A stretch of 64,000 nucleotides of DNA, taken from assembly GCA_030144725.1 (NCBI GenBank), contig JASKMD010000026.1, forward strand, positions 10,904,616-10,968,615. The letters run 5' to 3'. The notes below the pieces were generated by a model. It was not told the origin of the DNA, did no database searches, and saw nothing but the letters and a program-made list of their open reading frames with translations. Origin of the DNA: Haematococcus lacustris. Taxonomy: Eukaryota; Chlorophyta; Chlorophyceae; Chlamydomonadales; Haematococcaceae. Made by a program: the position numbers and the translations under genes. Of this stretch, positions 45,130 to 55,106 are shown one piece after another; positions within the stretch are counted from its first letter, which is position 1; the number at the start of each line of letters is the position of its first letter.

Positions 45130-45520
45130 TCCTCCCTTAATGCACGCCCGACGGTGCTCCCAACAACCCAAACTCACTCTCCCGCCGCTGCTCAGCCTGC
45201 TGTCGCCGCCTTAGATTGAGATAAGGCAGCAACCGGTCCGGCTCCTGCCACCGCTGCTGCGCCACTACGTGCCGGGCGTCCTTCTCCCGCCGCTTCTGCT
45301 CCTACCGCGCGGCTGTGATCTCCCTCTTCGCGATGTTCACGTATCGCTTGTCATAGTGGCCAAGGGCGGGAAGGGCCTGTCGTCCTGCATAGCGGCACAG
45401 TTCGCAGGGCCGGTACCATTGGTCACGCACGTTGAGCGCCTGCACCCGTGCTAAGTGACGCCTAATGGTGCACTGTTGGATGCATAGCAGGGGCAGTGCA
45501 CAATGGACTGGACCACGAGT
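45130..45520 (-). other. Coding-like minus-strand fragment with an in-frame stop
   Basis: A minus-strand frame reads R-D-Q-W-Y-R-P-C-E-L-C-R-Y-A-G-R-Q-A-L-P, then Y-D-K-R-Y-V-N-I-A-K-R-E-I-T-A-A-R, a TAG, then E-Q-K-R-R-E-K-D-A-R-H-V-V. Basic composition and a C-x2-C pair suggest a decayed transposon or host exon, but I recognise no family. Fusion to the adjacent array explains the very long open frame beyond 45520. Confidence 0.3.
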
Positions 45521-45521
45521 G

Positions 45522-47154
45522 CCCCTGCCCCTGCCCCTGCCCCTGCCCCTGCCCCTGCCCCTGCCCCTGCCCCTGCCCCTGCCCCTGCCCCTGCCCCTGC
45601 CCCTGCCCCTGCCCCTGCCCCTGCCCCTGCCCCTGCCCCTGCCCCTGCCCCTGCCCCTGCCCCTGCCCCTGCCCCTGCCCCTGCCCCTGCCCCTGCCCCT
45701 GCCCCTGCCCCTGCCCCTGCCCCTGCCCCTGCCCCTGCCCCTGCCCCTGCCCCTGCCCCTGCCCCTGCCCCTGCCCCTGCCCCTGCCCCTGCCCCTGCCC
45801 CTGCCCCTGCCCCTGCCCCTGCCCCTGCCCCTGCCCCTGCCCCTGCCCCTGCCCCTGCCCCTGCCCCTGCCCCTGCCCCTGCCCCTGCCCCTGCCCCTGC
45901 CCCTGCCCCTGCCCCTGCCCCTGCCCCTGCCCCTGCCCCTGCCCCTGCCCCTGCCCCTGCCCCTGCCCCTGCCCCTGCCCCTGCCCCTGCCCCTGCCCCT
46001 GCCCCTGCCCCTGCCCCTGCCCCTGCCCCTGCCCCTGCCCCTGCCCCTGCCCCTGCCCCTGCCCCTGCCCCTGCCCCTGCCCCTGCCCCTGCCCCTGCCC
46101 CTGCCCCTGCCCCTGCCCCTGCCCCTGCCCCTGCCCCTGCCCCTGCCCCTGCCCCTGCCCCTGCCCCTGCCCCTGCCCCTGCCCCTGCCCCTGCCCCTGC
46201 CCCTGCCCCTGCCCCTGCCCCTGCCCCTGCCCCTGCCCCTGCCCCTGCCCCTGCCCCTGCCCCTGCCCCTGCCCCTGCCCCTGCCCCTGCCCCTGCCCCT
46301 GCCCCTGCCCCTGCCCCTGCCCCTGCCCCTGCCCCTGCCCCTGCCCCTGCCCCTGCCCCTGCCCCTGCCCCTGCCCCTGCCCCTGCCCCTGCCCCTGCCC
46401 CTGCCCCTGCCCCTGCCCCTGCCCCTGCCCCTGCCCCTGCCCCTGCCCCTGCCCCTGCCCCTGCCCCTGCCCCTGCCCCTGCCCCTGCCCCTGCCCCTGC
46501 CCCTGCCCCTGCCCCTGCCCCTGCCCCTGCCCCTGCCCCTGCCCCTGCCCCTGCCCCTGCCCCTGCCCCTGCCCCTGCCCCTGCCCCTGCCCCTGCCCCT
46601 GCCCCTGCCCCTGCCCCTGCCCCTGCCCCTGCCCCTGCCCCTGCCCCTGCCCCTGCCCCTGCCCCTGCCCCTGCCCCTGCCCCTGCCCCTGCCCCTGCCC
46701 CTGCCCCTGCCCCTGCCCCTGCCCCTGCCCCTGCCCCTGCCCCTGCCCCTGCCCCTGCCCCTGCCCCTGCCCCTGCCCCTGCCCCTGCCCCTGCCCCTGC
46801 CCCTGCCCCTGCCCCTGCCCCTGCCCCTGCCCCTGCCCCTGCCCCTGCCCCTGCCCCTGCCCCTGCCCCTGCCCCTGCCCCTGCCCCTGCCCCTGCCCCT
46901 GCCCCTGCCCCTGCCCCTGCCCCTGCCCCTGCCCCTGCCCCTGCCCCTGCCCCTGCCCCTGCCCCTGCCCCTGCCCCTGCCCCTGCCCCTGCCCCTGCCC
47001 CTGCCCCTGCCCCTGCCCCTGCCCCTGCCCCTGCCCCTGCCCCTGCCCCTGCCCCTGCCCCTGCCCCTGCCCCTGCCCCTGCCCCTGCCCCTGACCCTGA
47101 CCCTGACCCTGACCCTGACCCTGACCCTGACCCTGACCCTGACCCTGACCCTGA
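45522..47154 (+). repeat. Large hexamer array: (CCCCTG)262 then (CCCTGA)11
   Basis: About 1.57 kb of perfect CCCCTG units changes at 47094 to CCCTGA units, which end in the 3' splice site ctgacctgcag before Fanzor copy 5. The hundreds-of-residue open frames on both strands are artefacts. Confidence 0.97.
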
Positions 47155-47161
47155 CCTGCAG

Positions 47162-48109
47162 GTGGTGAATGGGATGAAGTGGGTGTCCAGGCAGCACTAC
47201 GGCGAGGAGAGGGGAGTGGCAGTTTTCCTGGGAGCGGGCAACTTCAGCCAGGGTGGGTGGAAGGCGGGGTCGGTGCGGGAGGGGTTTCGCAGGGTGGTGG
47301 AGCAGCCCAGCAGGCCCAGCACGGATGACAGGCCTGACAGTCTTGTGATCGTGGATGAGTTCCGCACCAGCCGTGTCAGCTCCTCAGTGCATGCCCGCCA
47401 GCCTTGTGAGCTGCACCTGCCACGTGACCAGCCCAGGCCCGCAGACTGGGTACCCCCAGCAAGCCAGGTCATCCAGCGGCTGGTGCGCCCAGCCCAGAGC
47501 CAGCGGCATGGGAAGTGTGCGGGGCCTGTCGTGGTGCCATCAGGTGCCGCCCAACCTCCCTCCCCCTCCCCCAGCTCAGCAATCCCCTGCCCAGGACCCC
47601 CCTCCCCCTGCCCAGGACCCCTCTCCCCCAGCCTAGGACCCACCTGCCCAGGGACCCCCTCCCCCTCCCCTTGCCCTGGTCCCAGAGTTCTCTTCTCCTA
47701 GTTTGTTTCCCTCTTCTGCTTTACGTTCAGTTCAACTCTTCGGCTTTCTACCTTTGGAGGTTGGCTTGTATCCATCCAAGCCCTGCCTCTTCAGTGTAAC
47801 AACTACTACTACCAGCCCCCTGCCCAGCCTCCACCTGGCCCAGGGCCACGACCTCAGGCCCCCCCATGGGGCAGGTGGCTGGACCGGGACACCAACCCCT
47901 GCCTCAACTCCCAGCGCATTGGGGAGAGCATGCAGCGCCCCCTGCAGCTGTGCAGCTGGACGGACCGTGAGGCTCTGCCCCCCATTGGCAAGGAGTACCA
48001 GCAGGGCTACAAGCGGGTCAATGACCGGCTGCCCAAGGGCAGGCAGAGGCTGCACCGGGCTGCAGAGTACCGGCGGGGCATTGATGGCCGGGTCCGCAAT
48101 AACTCATAG
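47162..48109 (+). pseudogene. Fanzor-like nuclease C-terminus (copy 5)
   Basis: The exon begins directly after the array: V-F-L-G-A-G-N-F-S-Q-G-G-W-K, then RuvC-II V-I-V-D-E-F-R-T-S-R-V-S-S, then a Pro/Ser-rich linker with a frame change or intron between about 47540 and 47840. It resumes with G-R-W-L-D-R-D-T-N-P-C-L-N-S-Q-R-I-G-E-S (RuvC-III, with N-P-C replacing N-A-A) and ends at TAG 48107-48109. RuvC-I and everything upstream are missing, so the copy is 5'-truncated at the array. Copy 1 carries the same unusual P-C-L variant. Confidence 0.7.
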
Positions 48110-48245
48110 GGCCTAGTACTTTACACATGCTGGTAGCCTATCAAGCATTAAGCTGCTAGTTTTGATGGGGTGCCCAGGGGTCAGGTTAGACAAGCAAGGG
48201 GAAATTTGGGTACCATGCTGTTCTCCACATTCAGACCACTATTTG

Positions 48246-48614
48246 CTACCGCGATTGCACCGCTAGCTTCGGCGTGCTAGAAAAGTTAGCGGCTTCGAAG
48301 CGCAGGCCCGCAGGCTGAACATGGTTGTTTGGGCCTAAAGTTGTGTCCACGCAACAAGGTCGCTGTAGGTAGCTACAGACATACGTATGAAGTCTAAGGC
48401 CGGGGCCCGTCTCTCTCGCTAGCCAGGCGTTCAGGCGGTTGTACTGGGTAGCTCGGCTTCCTAGCTCCTGCAAAGCTGTGAATGTTAGTACTGCCCCGCA
48501 ACCACAAACTCCAGCTCCGAACCCTCCTATCTCATAACATGTGCGGTGGACTTCGCCTAAAAAGCTGTTTGCGGCTGGCCCGTCCGGCCCTCGACCATAC
48601 ATCATTACATCCAA
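48246..48614 (-). CDS. Unrecognised short open frame
   Basis: A 122-residue minus-strand frame with balanced composition (includes A-L-Q-E-L-G-S-R-A-T-Q-Y-N-R-L-N-A-W-L). No known motif and no splice support, so it may be chance or a transposon remnant. The flank at 48601-48650 repeats CATCCAACCTACATCATTACA. Confidence 0.2.
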   Translation of the reverse strand: MDVMMYGRGPDGPAANSFLGEVHRTCYEIGGFGAGVCGCGAVLTFTALQELGSRATQYNRLNAWLARETGPGLRLHTYVCSYLQRPCCVDTTLGPNNHVQPAGLRFEAANFSSTPKLAVQSR

Positions 48615-48851
48615 CCTACATCATTACATTATAACATCCAACCTACATCATTACAAACTGGCACTTGTGCCTCAGTAAACTGGCACTTGTGTTCTATGTA
48701 AACTGTGTTGTGTGGCATTCACTGCATGCATGGTATGGGCTAGGGCTCTGGCACTTGGAAGGGTTAGGCTCAGGGTCAACACCGTTTCCAGGGGGCTGAG
48801 TAAGGCTGGGCAGGGCAGGGCTGGGCTCGGCAACAAAGGCAAGCTTTGTTG

Positions 48852-50575
48852 TCAGCGCATTCGCATAACGTTGTCGGGAGCATGGCGCTTGGAAGGGGTG
48901 ATTGTTGCCACTGCTGGTGCTCGCTGATGTTGCTGTTGCTGATGCTGTGAGATTGCTTTCAAGCATTGGATCCTACTCTTGGCACCCTTGGTAGCTAGGT
49001 TCAGTCGGACGCAAAGCTGCTTGAGGTGACTCAGCGTGATGCCCTTCTGTGGCAAGGATGGTAGGTGTGGCTGCTGACAGATGTATACCTGCCTAGCTGT
49101 GTCTTCAAGATGCTGCAGTTTGTTGGTGATGTCCGCCAGTCGTTGCTGTCGTGCTGTGTTTTGATCCCTTGCACTTGCCGCTGAGCTGTACTCCTCCCTT
49201 GTGGGCAACTTCGCTTGAGGGTCTTGCCAGAAGGCACTCTGTCAATCAGCTCCTGACCCGGCATGAGGTGTAGGCCAAGGGACGAGGTGATGGCATGCTG
49301 CACCTTGTTAAAGGACAGCTGGCAGGCCACAAGCAGCTGCAATGCTCGCAATAAATAGCTGGTCTTGTAAGCTGCTGTAGCATGCGCAGCCACCTGTGTG
49401 TGGCATAGCTGTACGGTCTGATGCGGGCGGCCGCAGGGATGTTGACAGTTGCTGGCGGCAGCCTGAGGCTGCTCTTGCTCCTGCGCAGTGGCTGTTGGGG
49501 CTGTTTGGGCTGCACGCAGCTCCTTTAAGGCCTGGTCTCTCCTTGCCACTCGCTTCATCAGATTACTACACTCTATTTGGAACTGCTTGGAGTCTGCCAT
49601 GCATGCCCTCAGCCGGACGCCCTTGTCCTCTGCGTCTGCCATGGCTGCCATGGTTGCTGCATCAGCTTTGGCTACACGCTGGTGCAACAGCTTGGTCTCC
49701 TCAAGCAAGGCTGCATTTAGCTGTAGCTCCTGCTCCAGCAATGCTGATGATGCATAGGCATCAGAAGAGGCACTTGCCGCTACAGCCGCGGCCGCTATAG
49801 ATGAGGCCTCGGCTGCAGAAGCACGGGCATCTGCAGCGCACACTGCCGCTGTGAGCCTCACCACTGACTGCTGTAGCTGCTCAGCACCCAAGTCTTGATG
49901 AGCCAAACGGGCTTGGGCTACGTTGAGTTCTTCCTGCGCAACAAATGGACGTGAAGGATGATTGCAAGATGATACTGCAAGGTGGCAGGCTGGCTCGTTG
50001 GCAGGGTTCTGGCTGATGAAGGCATGAAGGCATGCCGTACCTCCAACTGGGCCAGGTCATTGACAGACACGGCGATGATATTCTCATGGAGGTCGGCCCG
50101 CTGTAGAAGGTCATAGAGCTGTATTTCCAACACTTGTTGCTGCTGATGCCAATCCTGCTGCCGCTGCTGCCAGTGCTGCTGCTGCTGCTGCCAGTCTTGC
50201 TTCTCCCGTGCATGCTCTTCCTGCACTTCTTGTAAACGTTGTTCAATATCGTGAAGTGCCTGAAGACAACAATGCAACATTGCACGCATCAGTATGGGCG
50301 AGGGCACAGGCAAGGACAAGGACAAGGACAAGGACAAGGACAAGGACAAGGACAAGGACAAGGACAAGGACAAGGACAAGGACAAGGACAAGGACAAGGA
50401 CAAGGACAGGTGAGGACATATGCTTGTTGATGACGGTGGAGCTGGGGCTGGGCTGCCTTGCCTGGGCTTGTTCAGCGATGGAGCCAGCAGTACGGGACCA
50501 TGGAGCACGGCCAGTGGCTAAACGCTCGGCCATACGCGCGGACCCAGCAAGGCTTTGCTTCGAGCGATGGGGCAT
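48852..50575 (-). CDS. Coiled-coil protein with SAP-like C-terminal segment
   Basis: Minus-strand exons 50575-50462, 50259-50041 and 49933 onward are phase-consistent. Exon 1 is basic and ends with a GC donor (GCCCAG then gcaagg). Exon 2 is a Gln/Trp-rich coiled coil (D-W-Q-Q-Q-Q-Q-H-W-Q-Q-R-Q-Q). Exon 3 is Ala-rich coiled coil with long heptads. Near 49210-49230 the frame shifts: one frame stops at 49031, another continues as E-E-Y-S-S-A-A-S-A-R-D-Q-N-T-A-R-Q-Q-R to a segment I-T-L-S-H-L-K-Q-L-C-V-R-L-N-L-A-T-K-G, which looks like a SAP motif (helix-turn-helix binding of DNA), stopping at 48852. An indel, a sequencing error or a tiny intron could explain this. Function unknown. Confidence 0.5.
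50311..50408 (+). repeat. (CAAGGA)16 hexamer array in an intron
   Basis: Lies in intron 1 of the coiled-coil gene (50461-50260). On the sense (minus) strand it is TCCTTG, pyrimidine-rich. Confidence 0.9.
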
Positions 50576-51549
50576 AGCCTAAAATGCTTCAAGTGCGGCT
50601 AGCATCGACCGAAAGGTCCATCGCCGACTCCTACGGCAGGAGTAGGGTCGTCGCTACTGTTATCATAATTATGGCGGGCTGAAACGACTTCAGTTCGGGG
50701 AAAAGGCCCCTGGCATGGCCGAATCTTAGCTGTTTTTTAAGTTTATCTGATTACTACTAGCACACGCATCAGTTTGCAGGCATATCTATGATATCGATGG
50801 ACATACTTGATGCGTTTCCCCCGTATTCATTGCAGGGCATTTGGGACGTTTGGCATACAGTTGAGGCTTCTGGCAGTGTGTCCCTCACCACCCTCGCCAT
50901 AGACCGAGCTAATGCATGTTAGGGTCAACTCAGCGCCAGGATGTGAGTGTGTGGTACATCTAGCTGCTCACGAAATATCAGGTCCAAAGCCTCGTGGCGT
51001 ACCCCCTCAACCCGGCCATGAGACAAGCCCCTAGCAAGCAGCATGCAGCTCACAGAGCTCGACACCCAGGAGGCACCCGGACATCGCCGCGACAGCACAC
51101 CTACTCCAGGGCGCATAACCAGAGAGATGGAGTGCTTCTGACATTGCGTGCTAGTCGGAGCCATCGAACATTGGACGGGGTCGCGGACCAGCCGATCACC
51201 GTAGGCCTGTTCCTCTGAGCCGATGCTAAGCTGTACGGCGCTGCGGCAAGGCGTGCAAATCTTACATCGTGAGGCGGTGTATAGAGTTAGTTAGGTCCGT
51301 CCAAAAAATGGCGTTTTTTTACCTTGCTTGTCTAGCCTGACCAGGGGTCTGTTGGAAAAAGTGCCACCGGTGTGGGGTTTGTAGTCATCAAGGGTGCGAC
51401 CGAGGATGGTTCAACTTGATTGGAGTAGCTGAGCAAGATTACCCACAGTCAAGCATGTTGTTCCATGTTGAACGAGTTTTGTTTGACTGGGCCACGAGTT
51501 GCATGCTATAGTGGATTGGCTCAAAGTTTGAGTCAAACCCTCTCATGCT
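50576..51549. other. Intergenic region
   Basis: No supported gene. The last 8 bases, CGCATGAG (51550-51557), are the left target duplication of the next element. Confidence 0.4.
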
Positions 51550-51666
51550 CGCATGAGTAGGGTGCGGTTTTTCTCATTAGTTCTCATGAGATCTAATATT
51601 AGTCAAATGTGTCTCATTAGGTCGTCTCATTAGTCTAATATTAGTCGAGCTGATTTGAGCGCTTAC

Positions 51667-52190
51667 CTGCAGCAATCTCACTAGCTGCTTCACAGTCAGC
51701 TCCTTGACTTCACGATGCAGGTCTTCAAGCTGTGTGGTGCGGTAGAACGTTTCCTTGTGCAAGTCCACACCCAGCATGTCAAAAATTGCTTGTAGATGCT
51801 CATTGTCAACCGCGCGGAAGGGAGTCCGCGAAGTAGTGAGAAACAGCCCGAACCTACGACGTACTGCACGTTGCAGAGCCTCTGGCACTGGCAACCCGCG
51901 CTCACTTGGCAGTACTGGGCCATAGTTGTTCTCTTCAACCCTCCGCTTGTTAGAAGCGCCTCCGCTTTGGGATTTGCAGACATGTTGCCTGCTTGTTTGG
52001 CTCATGTTCGAGACATCACGTCCATCGCCGTCTTCCCGCGGGCAAGCCTTGCAATGGGCGTATACCAATCCATCCGAACCGTACTGGAACTCCCAAGTGT
52101 CCTTGAACTTGTCCGCTTTTTTCATCACCACAGACGGCGGGAGCTGTTTCTTATTGTACCATTGTAACAACATCGCAACCTGACCCCTTG
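51667..52190 (-). pseudogene. hAT transposase N-terminal part
   Basis: A BED-like zinc-finger region: K-F-K-D-T-W-E-F, then H-C-K-A-C, then S-R-Q-H-V-C-K-S. It is followed by F-L-T-T-S-R-T-P-F-R-A-V-D-N-E-H-L-Q-A-I-F-D-M-L-G, the conserved start of the hAT catalytic region. The frame ends at a good donor (CTGCAG then gtaagc) at 51667, only about 110 bp from the element end, so the remaining catalytic and dimerisation parts are missing. It is not closely similar to the hAT at 5.75-7.57 kb. Confidence 0.7.
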
Positions 52191-52403
52191 CTAGCCGCGG
52201 CCGACCAGCCGCCAGCCGGATGGCCAATGGAAATATGACGCGCTTGTGGATGCGACCAGTGCGCTGGGGCCGCACGGATACGATCAAACCGCTTAATGTG
52301 GAATCAACGCCGACTAATAGACGACCTAATAACTAATACGACCGGGTCACCCCTCCTGCCCCTCCTGCCCCTTGTCCTTAGGTGCCCCTCCTGCCCCTTG
52401 TCC

Positions 52404-52640
52404 TTAGGTCCTTCCCCTTATCCTTGTCCTTGTCCTTATCCTTGTCCTTGTCCTTATCCTTGTCCTTGTCCTTGTCCTTATCCTTGTCCTTGTCCTTCCC
52501 CTTGTCCTTGTCCTTGTCCTTATCCTTGTCCTTGTCCTTATCCTTGTCCTTGTCCTTGTCCTTGTCCTTGTCCTTGTCCTTGTCCTTGTCCTTGTCCTTG
52601 TCCTTGTCCTTGTCCTTGTCCTTGTCCTTGTCCTTGTCCT
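52404..52640 (+). repeat. (CCTTGT)n hexamer array with CCTTAT variants
   Basis: About 39 units, perfect from 52545 on and mixed with CCTTAT and CCTTCC variants before. It is adjacent to the 3' side of the minus-strand frame 53805-52641. Confidence 0.9.
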
Positions 52641-53805
52641 GCCCCTTGTCCTTAGGTCCTTCCGGCTGGGGGATGGCTTGCTGTGGTTGTGCAGAAATGT
52701 GCGCACTGCGTCAAAGTCTGACTGGCTGATGCCTTGGTTGCCACGACTGTCTCTCCGCTTTGCGCTGTCAAAATGGACGGCGCGGCCGCTGCTGTGGAGG
52801 GGGGCTGGGGCAGCGTTGCGAGCTGCTGCATCCCTCACCCAGTCCCTGGGACACCCTGTAAACTTGCTGAATGCTCTGAGCAACCTGTGCTCCCGCAACT
52901 CAGGAGGGACGATGGAGGCTAGCACTGCCTTGGCCTGCATGTTGCCCAGGGTCTGGCCCCCAGCCAGGCCGCAGGTCCCTGCCTGCAAAGCGCTGATCCT
53001 ATCTAGCACCATGACACCGACCTGGTGCTTGGCTGACGTTGCCACATGGCTGAGTGCCGCCTGCATGCCAGGCTGGTTCCTTAGCAACCGTACCAGCTGC
53101 TGAGTGGCACCAGCATTTCTGCGGAAGGCAGCAAACTGCTTGGCAACCACTTTAGCGGCAGCCCGCAGGTGACGGTGAGGGACTGAAGGCTGCTGCTGCT
53201 CCTCCTGCCCCTCCTGCCCCTCCTGCTCCTCCAGCCCCTCCTGCTCCTCCAGCCCCTCCTGCTCCTCCTGCCCCTCATGCTGATGCTGATGCTGATGCTG
53301 ATGCTCGTGCTGATGCTGATGCTGATGACGCCGTAGCCGTAGCCGTTGCGCGTTGTGCAGCTTGAGGACGCAAGCAAGCCTTCTCCTCTCCTTTTGACGG
53401 GCTGCCCGCTGTGCAATAGGTGCTGGGGTGACTGGGGCAACAGGGCTGTTGGCATGTCCTGGACAAGAGGATGACAGAGTGCTAAAGCGGTTGTGCAGCC
53501 TCACGGGTGGGAGAGCCAGAGAGAAAGAAAGAAAGAACTACTCTCCCCGGAGGGAGCGTGACTGGACTTCTTTATTTGCTCCGTTGACAATTTGGCCGCC
53601 CTAGCCCGGAGGGGGACATACCCCTTTTCGCATTGGGAACAATTCCGTCGTTGTGGTTTGATCTTGCGACCTCTCAGTTGTTAGCCGATGCCGTTTACCA
53701 ACTGAGCCACTAACCGCACGACGGGGCGGGATGGAGAGCCAGAGAATAAGCAGCTTGGGCTGCAGCTTTGGGGACACAGTTGCGCATGAAACAGATGTGC
53801 CGCAT
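52641..53805 (-). pseudogene. Basic/His-Gln-rich protein frame interrupted by a SINE
   Basis: From ATG at 53805 the frame runs to 53746, where a SINE begins; it resumes at 53509 and stays open to the CCTTGT array. Excising the SINE plus one target duplication joins A-A-Y-S-L-A-L to P-P-V-R-L-H-N-R-F-S in frame. The protein has an Arg/Lys-rich segment (R-Q-K-E-R-R-R-L), a long His/Gln tract, a Glu/Gln repeat, then a helical region with F-S-K-F-T-G-C-P-R-D-W-V and S-Q-S-D-F-D-A-V-R-T-F-L. I do not recognise the family. It may be the downstream part of the gene at 54158-55106, but I could not join them in phase. Confidence 0.45.
53523..53732 (-). mobile_element. tRNA-derived SINE, 210 bp, with 13-bp target duplication
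   Basis: On the minus strand the head reads GTGGCTCAGTTGGTAAA (pol III A-box) and, about 40 nt later, GGTCGCAAGATCAAACC (B-box-like), as in tRNA-derived SINEs. The tail is (TTTC)n. GGAGAGCCAGAGA flanks it at 53510-53522 and 53733-53745. Length, promoter boxes, tail and target duplication are all as expected for a recent LINE-mobilised insertion. Confidence 0.88.
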
Positions 53806-53814
53806 CTCAGGTTG

Positions 53815-54000
53815 CATGGCTGTGCATGGCTGTGCATGGCTGTGCATAACTGTGCATGGCTGTGCATGGCTGTGCATTTGCATGGCTGGTTGCATGCCCG
53901 GTTGCATGGTTGTGCATGGCTGGTTGCATGGCAGGTTGCATGGCTGTGCATCGCTGTGCATGGCTGCATGGCTGCATGGCTGCATTGTTGCAAGGCTCGG
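53815..54000 (+). repeat. TGCATGGCTG-type imperfect decamer repeats
   Basis: GCATGGCTGT and GCATGGCTGG units repeat about 18 times with variants. Similar short tandem words (CACAGCATGTC, CACAGCAGGTC) follow to 54150. Probably intronic. Confidence 0.8.
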
Positions 54001-54157
54001 CAGGTCCATGGTGTGTGCCCTGCACATGGGGCATGTCACAGCATGTCATAGCAGCTCAGTAGCGCATGGGGCACAACAGGTCACAGCAGGTCAGTAGCGC
54101 ATGGAGCACAGCAGGTCACAGCAGGTCACAGCATGTCACAGCATGTCGAGCTCTCAC

Positions 54158-55106
54158 CTCATGCATGCGTCCATGTGCTGACGCAACAGTAGCTCGCTGC
54201 GCTCCAACCCCGTCCTGCTGTTCTGCAGCTGCTCAAAGGCCTGAGCCTGCTGCTGCTGGGCACCCTGCAGTTGCTCAAGGGCCTGAGCCTGCTGCTGCTG
54301 GGCACCCCTCAGCTGCTGCTGGTCCAGAGCTAGCTGTTGCTGGGCACCCTTCAGCTGCTGCTGATCCAGAGCCACCTGGCGTTGGGCATCATGCAGCAGC
54401 TGCTGGTCCACAGCCAGCTGGTGCTGGGCACCCTGCAGCTCCTGCTGATTCAGGCTCAGCTGGTGCTGGGCATCCTGCAGCTGCTGCTGGTCCACAGCCA
54501 GCTGGTGCTGGGCACCCTGCAGCTGCTGCTGGTCCAGAGCCACCTGGCGTTGGGCATCCTGCAGCTGCTGCTGGTCCTGAGCCAGCTGGTGCTGGGCACC
54601 CTGCAGCTGCTGCTGGTCCATGCTCAGCTGCTGCTGGGCGCCCCGGCCAAGGCAGGTGCGTGGGCGCTTATGGCCCCATGTGCTGGCACCCCTGCTTGAC
54701 TGTTGTGGTGTTGCAAGGGCTGTTTCAAGGGCTGGCAGCTCGGTAGGGCTCTGCAGGGTGAAGGGTGGAGGAGGAGGATGTTAAGGTATGGGTTCCCGCC
54801 ACAATGGTGGATTCCGCCACAATGGAGGTGTCCGCCACTGCCATTGCCACTACTTACCAGCTTGGCACGTATCGCTTTATGGCGTTCCAGGAGGGCGCGG
54901 CGTCGGGGTCCAGGATGGCCCATCGCAATTTTCTGCTTGAAATTCGCGCACAGTGCGAAAAACCCAGCGATGAGGGCGCCCAACAGTAGCACAGGGTCCA
55001 CCCCGTCGGGGATGAACCCAGAACGCCGCCAATCGGCCCCTGTGATGAGATCGCTCCATGCCACATTCACCCTCGGCCACATTTTGTCATAGATTGTACC
55101 ACACAA
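54158..55106 (-). CDS. Single-pass membrane protein with 14-residue coiled-coil repeats
   Basis: Exon 1 (55106-54858) starts at ATG and encodes a hydrophobic segment P-V-L-L-L-G-A-L-I-A-G-F-F-A-L-C-A, followed by Lys/Arg-rich residues (positive-inside pattern), ending at gtaagt. Exon 2 (54750-54158) joins in phase after ctgcag and encodes about ten 14-residue units of the type D-Q-Q-Q-L-Q-G-A-Q-H-Q-L-A-x, a regular coiled coil built from 42-bp DNA repeats, ending at gtgaga. The downstream partner is unclear (possibly 53805-52641). The gene lies wholly inside the putative hAT element 51558-55695 in the transposase orientation. No known family recognised. Confidence 0.55.

Noticed and set aside
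45302..47701. Open frames of 500-730 residues on both strands (Arg-Gly, Pro-Leu, Cys-Pro or Ala-Pro repeats)
   Set aside because: They are translations of the CCCCTG array in every frame; a hexamer without stop codons is open in all six.
53630..53732. A functional tRNA gene (minus strand)
   Set aside because: A- and B-boxes are present, but the acceptor and T-stem do not pair well, and the unit extends to a (TTTC)n tail with a target duplication, so it is a SINE.
52641..55106. Joining the membrane/coiled-coil exons directly to the SINE-interrupted frame
   Set aside because: I could not find an acceptor that keeps phase from the donor at 54158 into the frame at 53805, so I list them separately.
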